The notes beneath the pieces are model-generated. The model searched no databases. It was not told where the DNA came from and saw nothing but the letters and a program-made list of their open reading frames with translations. Below are positions 9,883 to 18,354 of a stretch of 52,047 nt of DNA, piece after piece. Both the position numbers and the translations under genes were made by a program. The DNA comes from Bacillota bacterium (GTDB taxonomy: Bacteria; Bacillota; Desulfotomaculia; Desulfotomaculales; Desulfallaceae), in assembly GCA_022360435.1 (NCBI GenBank), contig JAKSCU010000362.1:1-52047 (forward strand). The letters are read 5' to 3'. Numbering within the stretch: the first letter of the stretch is position 1; every line of letters begins with the position of its first letter.

Positions 9883-11817
9883 TTATTGTTCATCAGAAAA
9901 GCTTAAAAGTTTCGCGATTCGTTTATCGGTCTTGGATGCATCCACACGTCCACCAGCCAGTAAGCTCTCGTAGTCAGTAAGATTTACACCTGATGCGAGA
10001 CCACGCGGAAGCAACCAGCCGAAGACAAGTGACTGGATGAGCGTCGGCTCCTCAATTTCAGTGATTCTTATGTTTAGCCTTGCAGCAGCGTTATAGAGAC
10101 ACCTCCGCCAGAGCACGGTTGGGTGCCCTCCAAGGTGGCTATAATCTTCATAAAGATCATCCCAATCCTCGGGCTTATCGGCGAATGTAGAAATCCACAG
10201 GCCCCACACTTTACTAGAAACAGAACCTGGCGTTACCGAACGGTTTGACCACTTATCCCGCCACTCAAGGCAATCGGTGTGAAAAATCGGCCCCCACTCA
10301 CATAGTTCAGCTGTGATATCAAGAGCCCCAAGACCATCTATGATAGTACCAAAAAGGAGCAGATTACGACTCGTGGAATCCAGTTTGAGGAAGCGCTCGC
10401 TAATCAACTGCCGCAAACTCCTAGCGTACACCTCAGGTGCTGAGAGATTAATCCCCTCTAATATAAGAGCACTGACCGAGGTCCTGCATCCAGATTCCTC
10501 CAGAACCCTATATAACGATGTACTGAATTCCCGGCCGCCTAGCAAACCTATCGGTATGTGAAGCATACCGATATTTGGTCCCGCGAGAGTGCGAGCGCAG
10601 AGCAAAGCCACAATCGAGGCCATTGACCCCCTAAATGATACGATCTGTCCAGCAGCAAGTGCAGCAAGAACTTCATCTGCCAAAATTCGGGCAGTCAAAG
10701 ATTGCATTCCAATGGTCTGGAAGTTCTCGCTTAATACACATGCAAACTTTTTAGGTGTGTTTAATTGCTCAACATAAGTGGGCACCGATAAATCGTCAAC
10801 GGTAATAAACTGGTCTAATCTCCCTTGACATGAAACTTCAAAAGTAGAAGCAACTGCAGTTTCGCGTACCTTAGGTTCTATATTCTTTAGCAAATCAGTT
10901 ACTTTTTGTCTAAAGGAGCCCTCAATGTCACCAAAACGGTTGTCGATCTCCTTTATCAGGTCGGAATGAAGTTGAGTACACTTTTGGTCAAACATGACGG
11001 AGAGCCACTTGGACACGGAACTTTCTAAATTATTATATACATGGCTTAGCTTACCTTCATAATCTTGTTGAAGTTGTTGGAAGCTCTGGTTCAAGTTAAG
11101 GTTATTCTGACGTATCTCTTGGATTTTTTGTAATGAATCTTCAAGCTTCTTTTCCACTCTGTCAATGCTATTGACTAAAAACAGTACTTTCTCCCTGTCT
11201 TGAGCGATTGCGTCCAGCCGATTGCTAAGCACTCCTACAGAAGTCCCTAATTCTCCGAATTGTAACCACATCTTCTCAAATTCCATAGAACGCTCAATTA
11301 ATTCTAATTCTACTGTTGATTTTGCTATAGTAATATAATGTTCAATTATTGGGTCCTCCTGAAAATAGCCAAAGTCATAAAATCGTTTGATCAATTCCCT
11401 TGGCACCCTGGATTCCTCACTGTTTTGAGCAAGGTATTGAAAGCATTGAACATCAAGCGATGAATTCGGGAGTTTGCCTTTAATGTCTTCTTTAAAGTCA
11501 GTACTATTGTCAAACTTTGATAGAAGTAAATCTAAATGTGGATGAGTTTTAACCCAACTTACCCATAAATCCTTGAACATCATCCATTCCATGTCGTTCC
11601 AACGGCTAATTCTATTTATGAAGATTCTAAACCTCCGCTGCAATTCTTTAGGGGTTCCTCGCCTGAACCCGTCTACAGGCGGAAGCTTAAGCACGAAAGC
11701 ATTCCAAAGCTCACGAGACACCTCATGTGCAAATTGATATATTTCTTCAAGCGGCCGCTGACTGATCTTTAAACGCTTCTCAGGTGGATATAATTTAGGA
11801 TTCACAAATATCCCCAT
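9883..11817 (-). CDS. druC: DruC-like protein: coiled coil plus degenerate NTPase-like domain
   Basis: The 644-residue protein has three parts. Residues 1-165 are helical and Trp-rich. Residues about 165-320 are a heptad-like coiled coil (VEKKLEDSLQKIQEI, NQSFQQLQQDYEGKL). Residues about 385-520 look like an AAA+ module with eroded motifs: AGQIVSFRGSMASIVALL sits where a Walker A loop would be but lacks the GK[ST], and ALILEGINLSAPEVY resembles a Walker B followed by the loop seen in McrB-like ATPases. The NTPase resemblance is inference from pattern only. The DruC identity rests on order and size. The ATG at 11817 is preferred over a TTG two codons earlier; the ribosome site is weak. Confidence 0.7.
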   Translation of the reverse strand: MGIFVNPKLYPPEKRLKISQRPLEEIYQFAHEVSRELWNAFVLKLPPVDGFRRGTPKELQRRFRIFINRISRWNDMEWMMFKDLWVSWVKTHPHLDLLLSKFDNSTDFKEDIKGKLPNSSLDVQCFQYLAQNSEESRVPRELIKRFYDFGYFQEDPIIEHYITIAKSTVELELIERSMEFEKMWLQFGELGTSVGVLSNRLDAIAQDREKVLFLVNSIDRVEKKLEDSLQKIQEIRQNNLNLNQSFQQLQQDYEGKLSHVYNNLESSVSKWLSVMFDQKCTQLHSDLIKEIDNRFGDIEGSFRQKVTDLLKNIEPKVRETAVASTFEVSCQGRLDQFITVDDLSVPTYVEQLNTPKKFACVLSENFQTIGMQSLTARILADEVLAALAAGQIVSFRGSMASIVALLCARTLAGPNIGMLHIPIGLLGGREFSTSLYRVLEESGCRTSVSALILEGINLSAPEVYARSLRQLISERFLKLDSTSRNLLLFGTIIDGLGALDITAELCEWGPIFHTDCLEWRDKWSNRSVTPGSVSSKVWGLWISTFADKPEDWDDLYEDYSHLGGHPTVLWRRCLYNAAARLNIRITEIEEPTLIQSLVFGWLLPRGLASGVNLTDYESLLAGGRVDASKTDKRIAKLLSFSDEQ

Positions 11818-11855
11818 CCCCAATAATATTATTGCTTTAAAAGCTGATACTCGTT

Positions 11856-13583
11856 TTACAAGTTAATGTCAGTTTCTATCAAGGCCTTTCGAATGTGTTT
11901 TGCAATTGCTCTTAGATGAGCCTCTAACGTAACTGGAACGCAATTATTTTTTAGTAAACGATTTATTAGTAAGCGATCGCTAGCATTAAGTTGATCAATA
12001 GGAATCTGTTCTAAAAAACGCTGTAATTGCTTCATCCCTTGTCTGGATAAAAAGCTATTCCGTGGATTTCTTGATTGTAATACGGAAAGTATCCACTCAA
12101 GCTGACGACGCCTATGCGGTTGAAAGGCGAGTATCTTTGACTTTAAAACTCGATTTAAATCTAATTTGACTTTTCCATAGTTTTTAAAATTAATCTCTAA
12201 TTTTCCTTGGTATTCGGCAAGCCTTGCTACAATTTCTTGTTGTACGCGTTCCTCATACTCTTTATGCTTTAAAGAGTTTACCTCTTCATTGTTACTATAC
12301 TCAGCTTCTATTAATAATTCCTCAAACAGGGTATCTGACTGTCTTCTAACACGAAAATTAGTGGATACCCGCCTGGGAATAGTGACCGCGACCAAGGAAT
12401 TATGCCCTTGCTGTACATCTTCCAACAAAGACCGAGCTAGGAGGCTATAGACTGGAGCAAAAACTTGGCGTTGCAGTAAGGTTTCTTCAATAACAAATCC
12501 TACCCCCTGCGGGTGATATCCCTGTTCAACTTCAACTGCACAAAGACTAAGTGCTACATCAGGTTTTTCCGGCAACCAAATTTCAGTTCTCCCTGGAGGA
12601 AGTTGTCCAAGCGATACAATAATAGGAAAAGGGCCGTGTAATTTTACCACGCTAATCACATTAGAGGATAACTGCAAATGTAGTTCTGAGGGGATAGCTG
12701 TCCCAAGTTCACCAGTAATACCGAGAATAGCCTCCTCTACTACAGGTATAAGTAATGATTCATCTTCAAATTGTCGAATTACTATCGGAGTCATTAGAGA
12801 TAAGGTAGCAGGGGGCTTTTCGACCCTTTTGTGCAATACATTCTCGGCCCATTTCCTTACTTGGTAGTCTTCCTCGCTCGGAAACTCAATTATAGTGCAA
12901 TACCACTCACAGTTAGGATTAAGGGTTCTTCTCCATAGCACTTTGGAACTTGGCCACCATTCCGGCTCAAAGCTTCTGTACCACACTAAGTAATAAGATC
13001 GCCCCCATAAAAGAACCTGATTGTTATGAAGTTTCCGTCCCCCTGTAGGCGCATAATGAAAGAGATTATAAAATTTTTTGCTTAAACCAGGAATAGGTCC
13101 TGTAATCTTCTTTTGGTAATTATAATCAACTTGACCATTAACTCCAATCTGATAGTTCACCTGAGGGCGGACATTTACGCGCTGACCTCCCCGAGAAAGG
13201 TGAGCAACAGGTATGATTACTGTTCCATGGTAGCCCTGAGTTATCTTCACACTCCCTGTTCCTTGTGGACACTCTGGGATAAGCAACATCAATTTCCAAC
13301 TCAAGGAATTAGCACCCAAACCGTCTTCCTCACAAACATACAGGCGTGGTGAATGGCGAAGAATACTCCAATTAGAATCCTTACTTAATGCCTTAGTAGG
13401 GTGGTAGTTTTCACAATTTACGGAAGCCCTGCCAGAATCATGCGCAAAGTGAGGTTTTTGTTTTAATCCTTTCCGAAGGTGACAACCCGCAAAGCATTTG
13501 GGACATATATATCCTTTTCTTGGGGGTAATGCTTTCGATGCCTCCACTAAAAGACCAGTATATTTGTTAATAGCATAAAACAT
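11856..13583 (-). CDS. druB: DruB-like protein with CoiA-like Cys/His N-terminus
   Basis: The 575-residue protein starts with a zinc-finger-like module: CPKC at 27-30, Cys34, HFAH at 45-48, then Cys57 and His61. A CPxC followed by (K)xPHFAH is the hallmark of the N-terminus of competence protein CoiA and related nucleases. The rest, with a Trp-rich centre and a basic helical C-terminus (RRRQLEWILSVLQSR), matches no family I recognise. DruB is inferred from place and size; a nucleic-acid-binding role is inference from the Cys/His motif. The ATG at 13583 follows GGTGGG about 6 nt upstream. A 114-bp gap without obvious signals separates it from the upstream membrane-protein gene. Confidence 0.68.
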   Translation of the reverse strand: MFYAINKYTGLLVEASKALPPRKGYICPKCFAGCHLRKGLKQKPHFAHDSGRASVNCENYHPTKALSKDSNWSILRHSPRLYVCEEDGLGANSLSWKLMLLIPECPQGTGSVKITQGYHGTVIIPVAHLSRGGQRVNVRPQVNYQIGVNGQVDYNYQKKITGPIPGLSKKFYNLFHYAPTGGRKLHNNQVLLWGRSYYLVWYRSFEPEWWPSSKVLWRRTLNPNCEWYCTIIEFPSEEDYQVRKWAENVLHKRVEKPPATLSLMTPIVIRQFEDESLLIPVVEEAILGITGELGTAIPSELHLQLSSNVISVVKLHGPFPIIVSLGQLPPGRTEIWLPEKPDVALSLCAVEVEQGYHPQGVGFVIEETLLQRQVFAPVYSLLARSLLEDVQQGHNSLVAVTIPRRVSTNFRVRRQSDTLFEELLIEAEYSNNEEVNSLKHKEYEERVQQEIVARLAEYQGKLEINFKNYGKVKLDLNRVLKSKILAFQPHRRRQLEWILSVLQSRNPRNSFLSRQGMKQLQRFLEQIPIDQLNASDRLLINRLLKNNCVPVTLEAHLRAIAKHIRKALIETDINL

Positions 13584-13697
13584 TCAAATCCCACCATGAA
13601 ATTAGTACAAACATCATAAAACTAGTTACTATCATGGTAATATAAAATACTGTTACAAATAACTAAAACATCTATTAATTACTTACCTGGCGACAAC

Positions 13698-14696
13698 TTA
13701 TTTCTTGTTAAAGATGGCATATAGTAAACTAGAAGAAACACTTACAAATACTACTGATAGTAATAGGTATAACCAGTTAATTTCATTGTTTATATAGGCA
13801 AATTTTAATAGAATAAAACCGCCAAACAGCAAAAAAGAAACGAGACCAAAACATATTATTTTGCATTTTGTTTTTTTGATATTTACAGGAACTAATAAAT
13901 CGTAAACTTGATTTTCTTGACCATTCTCAGGTTTAGAGATAAAGCTTAAAAAGGTAGTTGTCTCTCTAACATCTAGAGTATGGGTTATGATTCTATATTT
14001 CCTATCATCTTTGATTGATCCAATTTTAATGATGTCAGGAGATGTAATAAATAAAACATTTCTATTATCTTTTATTTGTAAAGCATTTTCGCCGCCCGAA
14101 TTGTCAAAAAAAGACATATTTAGAATATAATCCTGCTCTTCATCTAAATTATAATTACTTTGTTTTTCCTTTTTATTAAACATTGGGTATATTAGTTGAT
14201 CATAACTTTTTTTAATACCATTTATTTTAAAAAACAATACCCCTTGAAAATGATGCTTAATTTGGTCTATTATGTCAATCCATGGGCATGTATTATGTTG
14301 CGTCAATTTAATTTTACTAACAAATTTATATGGTGGAAAGTTATCTTTAGGATTATCATTTTGCAATGTATACACTGAAAAACCCCTTAGCTTTAAATAG
14401 AAGTGAACTAGTCCCGTCTCTCTGCAATCCTCAATATCGATAATTTGGGCTCCTCTGATCGGTATATTTACTAAATCTTTTGATTTTGCATCTTTTTTAA
14501 TTTCATTTCCAGCAGTAAAAAATATTACAGCTTCTTGATCTATCATTCCTTCTATATCATTTAACAAGTCATCATTAATGTATTTTTTTTGGTATCTAAA
14601 ATGAATAATAAAATTATCAGGCAAAGCTAATACTCTAAAAATATCTGCTTTATATAACTGCCTTGCATCTGAACTAAAAAAAGAAACAATTAACAT
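13698..14696 (-). CDS. Unrecognised 332-aa protein with two C-terminal membrane helices, inside the Druantia operon
   Basis: I do not recognise this protein. It begins MLIVSFFSSDARQLYKADI, has a soluble N-terminal region of about 275 residues with many alternating beta-like and polar segments, and ends with two hydrophobic helices (IICFGLVSFLLFGGFILL near 278-298; WLYLLLSVVFVSVSSSLLYA near 306-328) and a short basic tail NKK. No signal peptide and no catalytic motif stands out. It lies between druA and druB on the same strand, where classical Druantia type I has no gene, and is among the most AT-rich genes of the block. The start is set at 14696 by GGAGG 8 nt upstream. A membrane-anchored effector, sensor or regulator of the system is possible but unproven. 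Confidence 0.85.
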   Translation of the reverse strand: MLIVSFFSSDARQLYKADIFRVLALPDNFIIHFRYQKKYINDDLLNDIEGMIDQEAVIFFTAGNEIKKDAKSKDLVNIPIRGAQIIDIEDCRETGLVHFYLKLRGFSVYTLQNDNPKDNFPPYKFVSKIKLTQHNTCPWIDIIDQIKHHFQGVLFFKINGIKKSYDQLIYPMFNKKEKQSNYNLDEEQDYILNMSFFDNSGGENALQIKDNRNVLFITSPDIIKIGSIKDDRKYRIITHTLDVRETTTFLSFISKPENGQENQVYDLLVPVNIKKTKCKIICFGLVSFLLFGGFILLKFAYINNEINWLYLLLSVVFVSVSSSLLYAIFNKK

Positions 14697-14791
14697 TTTA
14701 TTAACCTCCAACTTTTCATAAATTAGTTCACTATAAAAGCAAGTAGATTAGTTATATTTAAAGATTGTTTTGAGAGGATGCTTAAATAAAG

Positions 14792-15955
14792 CTAGTCCTT
14801 ACACCACAATAAGTAAGATTCAGGGTTAAATTGGCGGTAACGAAAATCCCACTGACTCCTGGGAAGAAGCCAACGATTACGATAACAATTAAATAATGAA
14901 TCAATTGACCTTTTATATATATTAAGATCCCTATCTTCACCTCTTAAGAATTGAGGGGTATTTGCAGCAAGAGGAACTACAAAAATTTCACGCTTAATTT
15001 GGTGATATGTAAGTTGATAGGATAAGCCTAGAGTAGCTAAAACTTTGCGTATAACTTCTCTACGGTTGCGAAATCCAGTGCCCCATTCTTCTCTTTTTGC
15101 TGAGGGTTTACAATTTATTTTTGCGAACTTAACTAATTCTCCGTAAATGCCGTTTGAGAAGTGAAAATCTCCAGAACCACTAGTAAACCCAACGCTTTGA
15201 AATACAACCTCATTCTTATACCTTAATCGATTATAAATTGATGAACGCCCAAGTGCAGAAGTTGTTGTAATCATGGCTAGAAGACCATCTTGTCTTTTTC
15301 CACTAATAGAGGAACAATGATTTTTGTATTTTTTTCTAAAGGCTTCCAGGACTTCTTGACTTGCAACCAATAATGCTACAAGTTTCCCACCCAGTAAGTA
15401 ACTATAGGGTGGAACTGCCCCTAACACAAAAGCGTCCATTGCATATTGTAAGCGCGTGCGACGAACTTCTTGACTCCACCCAACCCAGCGATCTCTCGCG
15501 CCAAGGCTAAAAACAGGATCACCTAACCCAAAAAGACCAATGACCTTCTCATTATGATTATCTATTACTAAAAAACGTAAACGTCGACCGTATCCCGAGG
15601 AAACCGGAATACTCCAGTGCAGACTTAAATAGCGAAACAACAATTCATCGTTTGTTTTAGGAAGTACTGGTTGAAGTCTTGGCTCTATCTTCTCCGGAAA
15701 CACCTCTGTACCGGAAGCCAATCTTGAAAGAAGGTTGTTTTCATATCTCATTAGCCCTTTTTTTGCACGTTCTAATTTACAAGAAATAGCTTCATTATGC
15801 ATTTCCCTAATCTTTTTTTTCCCTAAATCGCTAGGGAGAGATATATTTCCATTTTCAACAATAAAACCCTGTTCTTCCAAGGATGTAATTATCATTTCCC
15901 TCAAATTGTTTTCTAACTCTTCTTGGTTGCCAGGTGAAATTAACTCATTATCCAT
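14792..15955 (-). CDS. druA: DruA (DUF4338 protein), first gene of Druantia-like operon
   Basis: The 387-residue protein carries the conserved core of DUF4338/DruA: GLFGLGDPVF (140-149), RDRWVGW (154-160), LGAVPPYSYLLGGKLVALL (178-196) and TTTSALGRSSIYNRL (230-244). It ends in a basic, Trp-containing tail (NRWLLPRSQWDF). DruA is the signature of Druantia types that contain it; its activity is not established. It is the first long gene of the minus-strand operon. The ATG at 15955 is used because the frame is closed upstream by a TAA; a weak AAGGGTAGG lies about 13 nt before it. The ATG also overlaps the stop of a 30-codon upstream frame by 8 bp. Confidence 0.85.
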   Translation of the reverse strand: MDNELISPGNQEELENNLREMIITSLEEQGFIVENGNISLPSDLGKKKIREMHNEAISCKLERAKKGLMRYENNLLSRLASGTEVFPEKIEPRLQPVLPKTNDELLFRYLSLHWSIPVSSGYGRRLRFLVIDNHNEKVIGLFGLGDPVFSLGARDRWVGWSQEVRRTRLQYAMDAFVLGAVPPYSYLLGGKLVALLVASQEVLEAFRKKYKNHCSSISGKRQDGLLAMITTTSALGRSSIYNRLRYKNEVVFQSVGFTSGSGDFHFSNGIYGELVKFAKINCKPSAKREEWGTGFRNRREVIRKVLATLGLSYQLTYHQIKREIFVVPLAANTPQFLRGEDRDLNIYKRSIDSLFNCYRNRWLLPRSQWDFRYRQFNPESYLLWCKD

Positions 15956-16040
15956 TAAAAAATGACCTACCCTTAATGCTTCTTTTGTTGTTATTAATTA
16001 GCAACAACCCCCTATTTCTACTTACAACTTTCTTCAACAT
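15948..16040 (-). CDS. Possible 30-aa leader peptide in front of druA
   Basis: A short frame begins MLKKVVSRNRGLLLINNNKR and is rich in Lys and Arg. AAGGAG lies about 11 nt before its ATG, and its stop codon overlaps the druA start (ATGGATAA), an arrangement suited to translational coupling. It has a better ribosome site than druA itself. At this length chance is a serious alternative, and no similarity is recognised. Confidence 0.28.
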   Translation of the reverse strand: MLKKVVSRNRGLLLINNNKRSIKGRSFFNG

Positions 16041-16334
16041 AAAGTAATATTCTCCTTCTAATATCCAATATCCTCCAAGCTGTTAGGACCCGGACTACTT
16101 CACCCATCCGCTAGATGACATAAAACATTACACTCTTATACAGCTGTTCGTCAGCGGTGCCGCGGTCTTGTTCCATTTACGCCCAAATTAAAAAAGAAGT
16201 TACCCTCCCAATATAAAAGGAGAATAACTTCTTCATAATGATGGTTGTTAACAGTCTTAATTTATGGCTTGATTAAGTGTCATTCTCAAACTTTACTGAA
16301 ACGGGCATCATGTTGCACCTTAATTATTATTCTA
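15956..16334. other. Boundary between defence island and GC-rich core
   Basis: Apart from the candidate leader peptide and the glmS-side terminator, this 379-bp stretch holds no gene. The druA promoter should lie here on the minus strand, but no well-spaced pair of -35 and -10 hexamers was found. Base composition changes sharply at about 16335, where the GC-rich glmS gene begins. Confidence 0.5.
16190..16233 (-). terminator. Intrinsic terminator downstream of glmS
   Basis: The arms AAGAAGTTA (16194-16202) and TAACTTCTT (16225-16233) are perfectly complementary, and an inner CTCC/GGAG pair extends the stem around an AT-rich loop. Read on the minus strand the second arm runs into six or more T residues. 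It is about 100 bp past the glmS stop and also insulates the defence operon from glmS transcription. Confidence 0.65.
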
Positions 16335-18164
16335 CTACTCCACAGTCACGCTCTTAGCCAAATTCCGCGGCTGATCAACATCGCAGCCCCGGGCCACGGC
16401 CATGTGGTAGGCCAGCAGCTGCAGGGGCACCACCGCCAGCACCGGGGTCAGCGCGGGGTGGGTTTCCGGGATGTAGATGACCTCGTCGGCCACCTTGGCC
16501 ACTTCGTCCAGGGTGTGGGGGGCCAGGGCCAGCACGGTGGCGTCCCGAGCTTTTACTTCTTTGATGTTGCTAAACATTTTCTCGAACAGAGTATCCTGGG
16601 TGGACAAAGCCACCACCGGCACGCCTTCCACAATAAGGGCCAGGGTGCCGTGCTTCAGTTCGCCGGCGGCGTAAGCCTCGGCGTGGATGTAGGAGATTTC
16701 TTTCAGCTTCAGGGAACCCTCCATGGCCACGGCGTAATCCACGCCCCGGCCGATGAAGAAGAAGCTGGAGCAATCGCTGTGCCGCCGCACGAAGTCCTGT
16801 ACTTCCCTGCCGTTTTCCAGCACGGCGCTGACTTTCTCCGGCAACTTCTTGAGCTCGCCCACGATGCGGGCAATTTCCTCCTTGGCCAGGGCGCCGCGCC
16901 GCCGGGCCAGGTACAGCCCGATAAGGTACATGGCGATAAGCTGGGTGGAATAGGCCTTGGTGGAGGCCACGGCGATTTCCGGGCCGGCCCAGGTGTATAA
17001 CACGTCGTCGGCGTCCCGGGCCACCGAGCTGTCCACCACGTTGGTCACCGCCACCACCCGGGCGCCCTTGCGCCGGGCTTCCCGCAACGCCGCCAGGGTG
17101 TCGGCTGTTTCGCCGCTCTGGCTGATTACGATAACCAGGGTTTTTTCGTTCACCAGAGGGTCGCGGTACCGGAATTCCGAGGCGATGTCCACTTCCACCG
17201 GTATCCGGGCCAGGTTTTCAATGATGTATTTGCCCACCATGCCGGCGTGGAACGCGGTGCCGCAAGCGGTGATGAATATTTTGTTGATGTCCCGGATCTG
17301 CCGGTCCGGGATGTTCAGCTCCTTCAGCTCGACACCGCCGCCGTCCGGGGCGATGCGGCCGCTGAGGGTGTCCCGCAGCGCCCGGGGTTGCTCGTGGATC
17401 TCTTTGAGCATGAAATGGGCGTAGCCGCCCTTTTCAGCCTGGGCCGCCTCCCATTTCACGTGGAATATTTTCTTGTCCACCCGGCTGCCGCCGCGGTCCA
17501 GCACTTCCACCCGCTCCCGGGTGAGCACGGCAAACTCGCCGTCCTCCAGGATGTGGGTTTGCCGGGTATGGCTGAGCAGGGCCGGGATGTCCGAGGCCAG
17601 GAAGTTTTCGCCCTCGCCCAGACCCACCACCAGCGGGCTGTCCTGGCGGGCGGCCACCAGCCGGCCGGGTTCGTCCAGGGCCAGCGCCACCATGGCAAAG
17701 GAGCCGTCCACTTTTTTGACCACCTGCAGCATGGTTTCCACCAGGTCGCCGTTGTAAAATTCCTCCACCAGGTGCGGCAGCACTTCGGTGTCGGTTTCGG
17801 ACCGGAACATGTGCCCCTTGGAGATGAGCCATTCCCGCAGGGAGAGATAGTTTTCTATAATACCGTTGTGCACCACCGCGAAACGGCCGGAACAATCCAG
17901 GTGCGGGTGGGCGTTTATGTCGCTGGGACGCCCGTGGGTGGCCCAGCGGGTGTGCCCGATACCCACGGTTGATTTAGGCATGAATCCGTTCAATTTATTG
18001 CGCAGTTGGACCAGCTTGCCCATTTTCTTATCCAGCCTGATGGCGCCGTTTTCGACAACGGCCACCCCGGCGGAATCGTAACCGCGGTATTCCAGCCGCT
18101 GCAGCCCTTCCAGCAGAATGGGCGTCACCTGCCGCCGACCCAGATAACCAACTATACCACACAT
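16335..18164 (-). CDS. glmS: Glutamine--fructose-6-phosphate aminotransferase (isomerizing)
   Basis: The 609-residue enzyme makes glucosamine-6-phosphate from fructose-6-phosphate and glutamine, the entry step to UDP-GlcNAc for cell wall. The N-terminus MCGIVGYLG supplies the nucleophilic Cys2 of the class II glutaminase domain (about 1-220), with GHTRWATHG and a long HNGIIENY motif. Two SIS domains follow (CGTAFHAGMVG with SQSGETADT near 300-350; a second near 460-590). The protein ends LAKSVTVE, the family's usual terminus. The ATG at 18164 has GGAGG 11 nt upstream. It is preceded by a glmS ribozyme, so expression is expected to fall when GlcN6P accumulates. glmM, which makes the next product, lies upstream. 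Confidence 0.98.
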   Translation of the reverse strand: MCGIVGYLGRRQVTPILLEGLQRLEYRGYDSAGVAVVENGAIRLDKKMGKLVQLRNKLNGFMPKSTVGIGHTRWATHGRPSDINAHPHLDCSGRFAVVHNGIIENYLSLREWLISKGHMFRSETDTEVLPHLVEEFYNGDLVETMLQVVKKVDGSFAMVALALDEPGRLVAARQDSPLVVGLGEGENFLASDIPALLSHTRQTHILEDGEFAVLTRERVEVLDRGGSRVDKKIFHVKWEAAQAEKGGYAHFMLKEIHEQPRALRDTLSGRIAPDGGGVELKELNIPDRQIRDINKIFITACGTAFHAGMVGKYIIENLARIPVEVDIASEFRYRDPLVNEKTLVIVISQSGETADTLAALREARRKGARVVAVTNVVDSSVARDADDVLYTWAGPEIAVASTKAYSTQLIAMYLIGLYLARRRGALAKEEIARIVGELKKLPEKVSAVLENGREVQDFVRRHSDCSSFFFIGRGVDYAVAMEGSLKLKEISYIHAEAYAAGELKHGTLALIVEGVPVVALSTQDTLFEKMFSNIKEVKARDATVLALAPHTLDEVAKVADEVIYIPETHPALTPVLAVVPLQLLAYHMAVARGCDVDQPRNLAKSVTVE

Positions 18165-18282
18165 ATATTAAAAACCTCCGTTGTGTTCATTTTTTGAAAA
18201 AGTTTAAAGGACAAAATATAATCGTATAGCCACCGCCGGTGATAATAACTGTGCGGCAACGTCATCCACATCAACCAAAGGC

Positions 18283-18320
18283 AAAAAAATACCGTCACAA
18301 GGGCACACTTCACTTGACGG
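18283..18320 (-). terminator. Terminator-like hairpin in the glmS leader
   Basis: CCGTCA (18315-18320 on the minus strand) can pair with TGACGG (18292-18297), and the second arm is followed within two bases by seven T residues. The hairpin lies between the ribozyme and the glmS start, about 120 nt before the coding region. It could attenuate glmS transcription or end the fragment carrying the ribozyme. The 6-bp stem with a 17-nt loop is modest. Confidence 0.45.
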
Positions 18321-18354
18321 CTGTGGTTTGCATATGCCATTGGTTTGGCCACCC

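Larger units (their letters stand above)
3149..16040 (-). other. Druantia type I-like anti-phage defence operon
   Basis: Six genes on the minus strand run druA, unknown membrane protein, druB, druC, druD, druE. The set is identified by its ends: a DUF4338 (DruA) protein first and a single giant DEAH helicase with C-terminal DUF1998 (DruE) last, with three unannotated proteins of roughly 575, 645 and 382 residues between. Known Druantia type I loci have the order druA-druB-druC-druD-druE. The block is visibly more AT-rich than the GC-rich core beginning at 16335, and a transposase relic borders it. Both features fit horizontal acquisition. The mechanism of Druantia is not established. Confidence 0.8.

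Noticed and set aside
3149-15955. DISARM system, because of a helicase with DUF1998
   Set aside because: DISARM has the helicase (DrmA) and DUF1998 protein (DrmB) as separate genes, usually with a phospholipase-D protein and a methyltransferase. Here both domains are in one 1860-aa protein and a DUF4338 protein is present, which fits Druantia.
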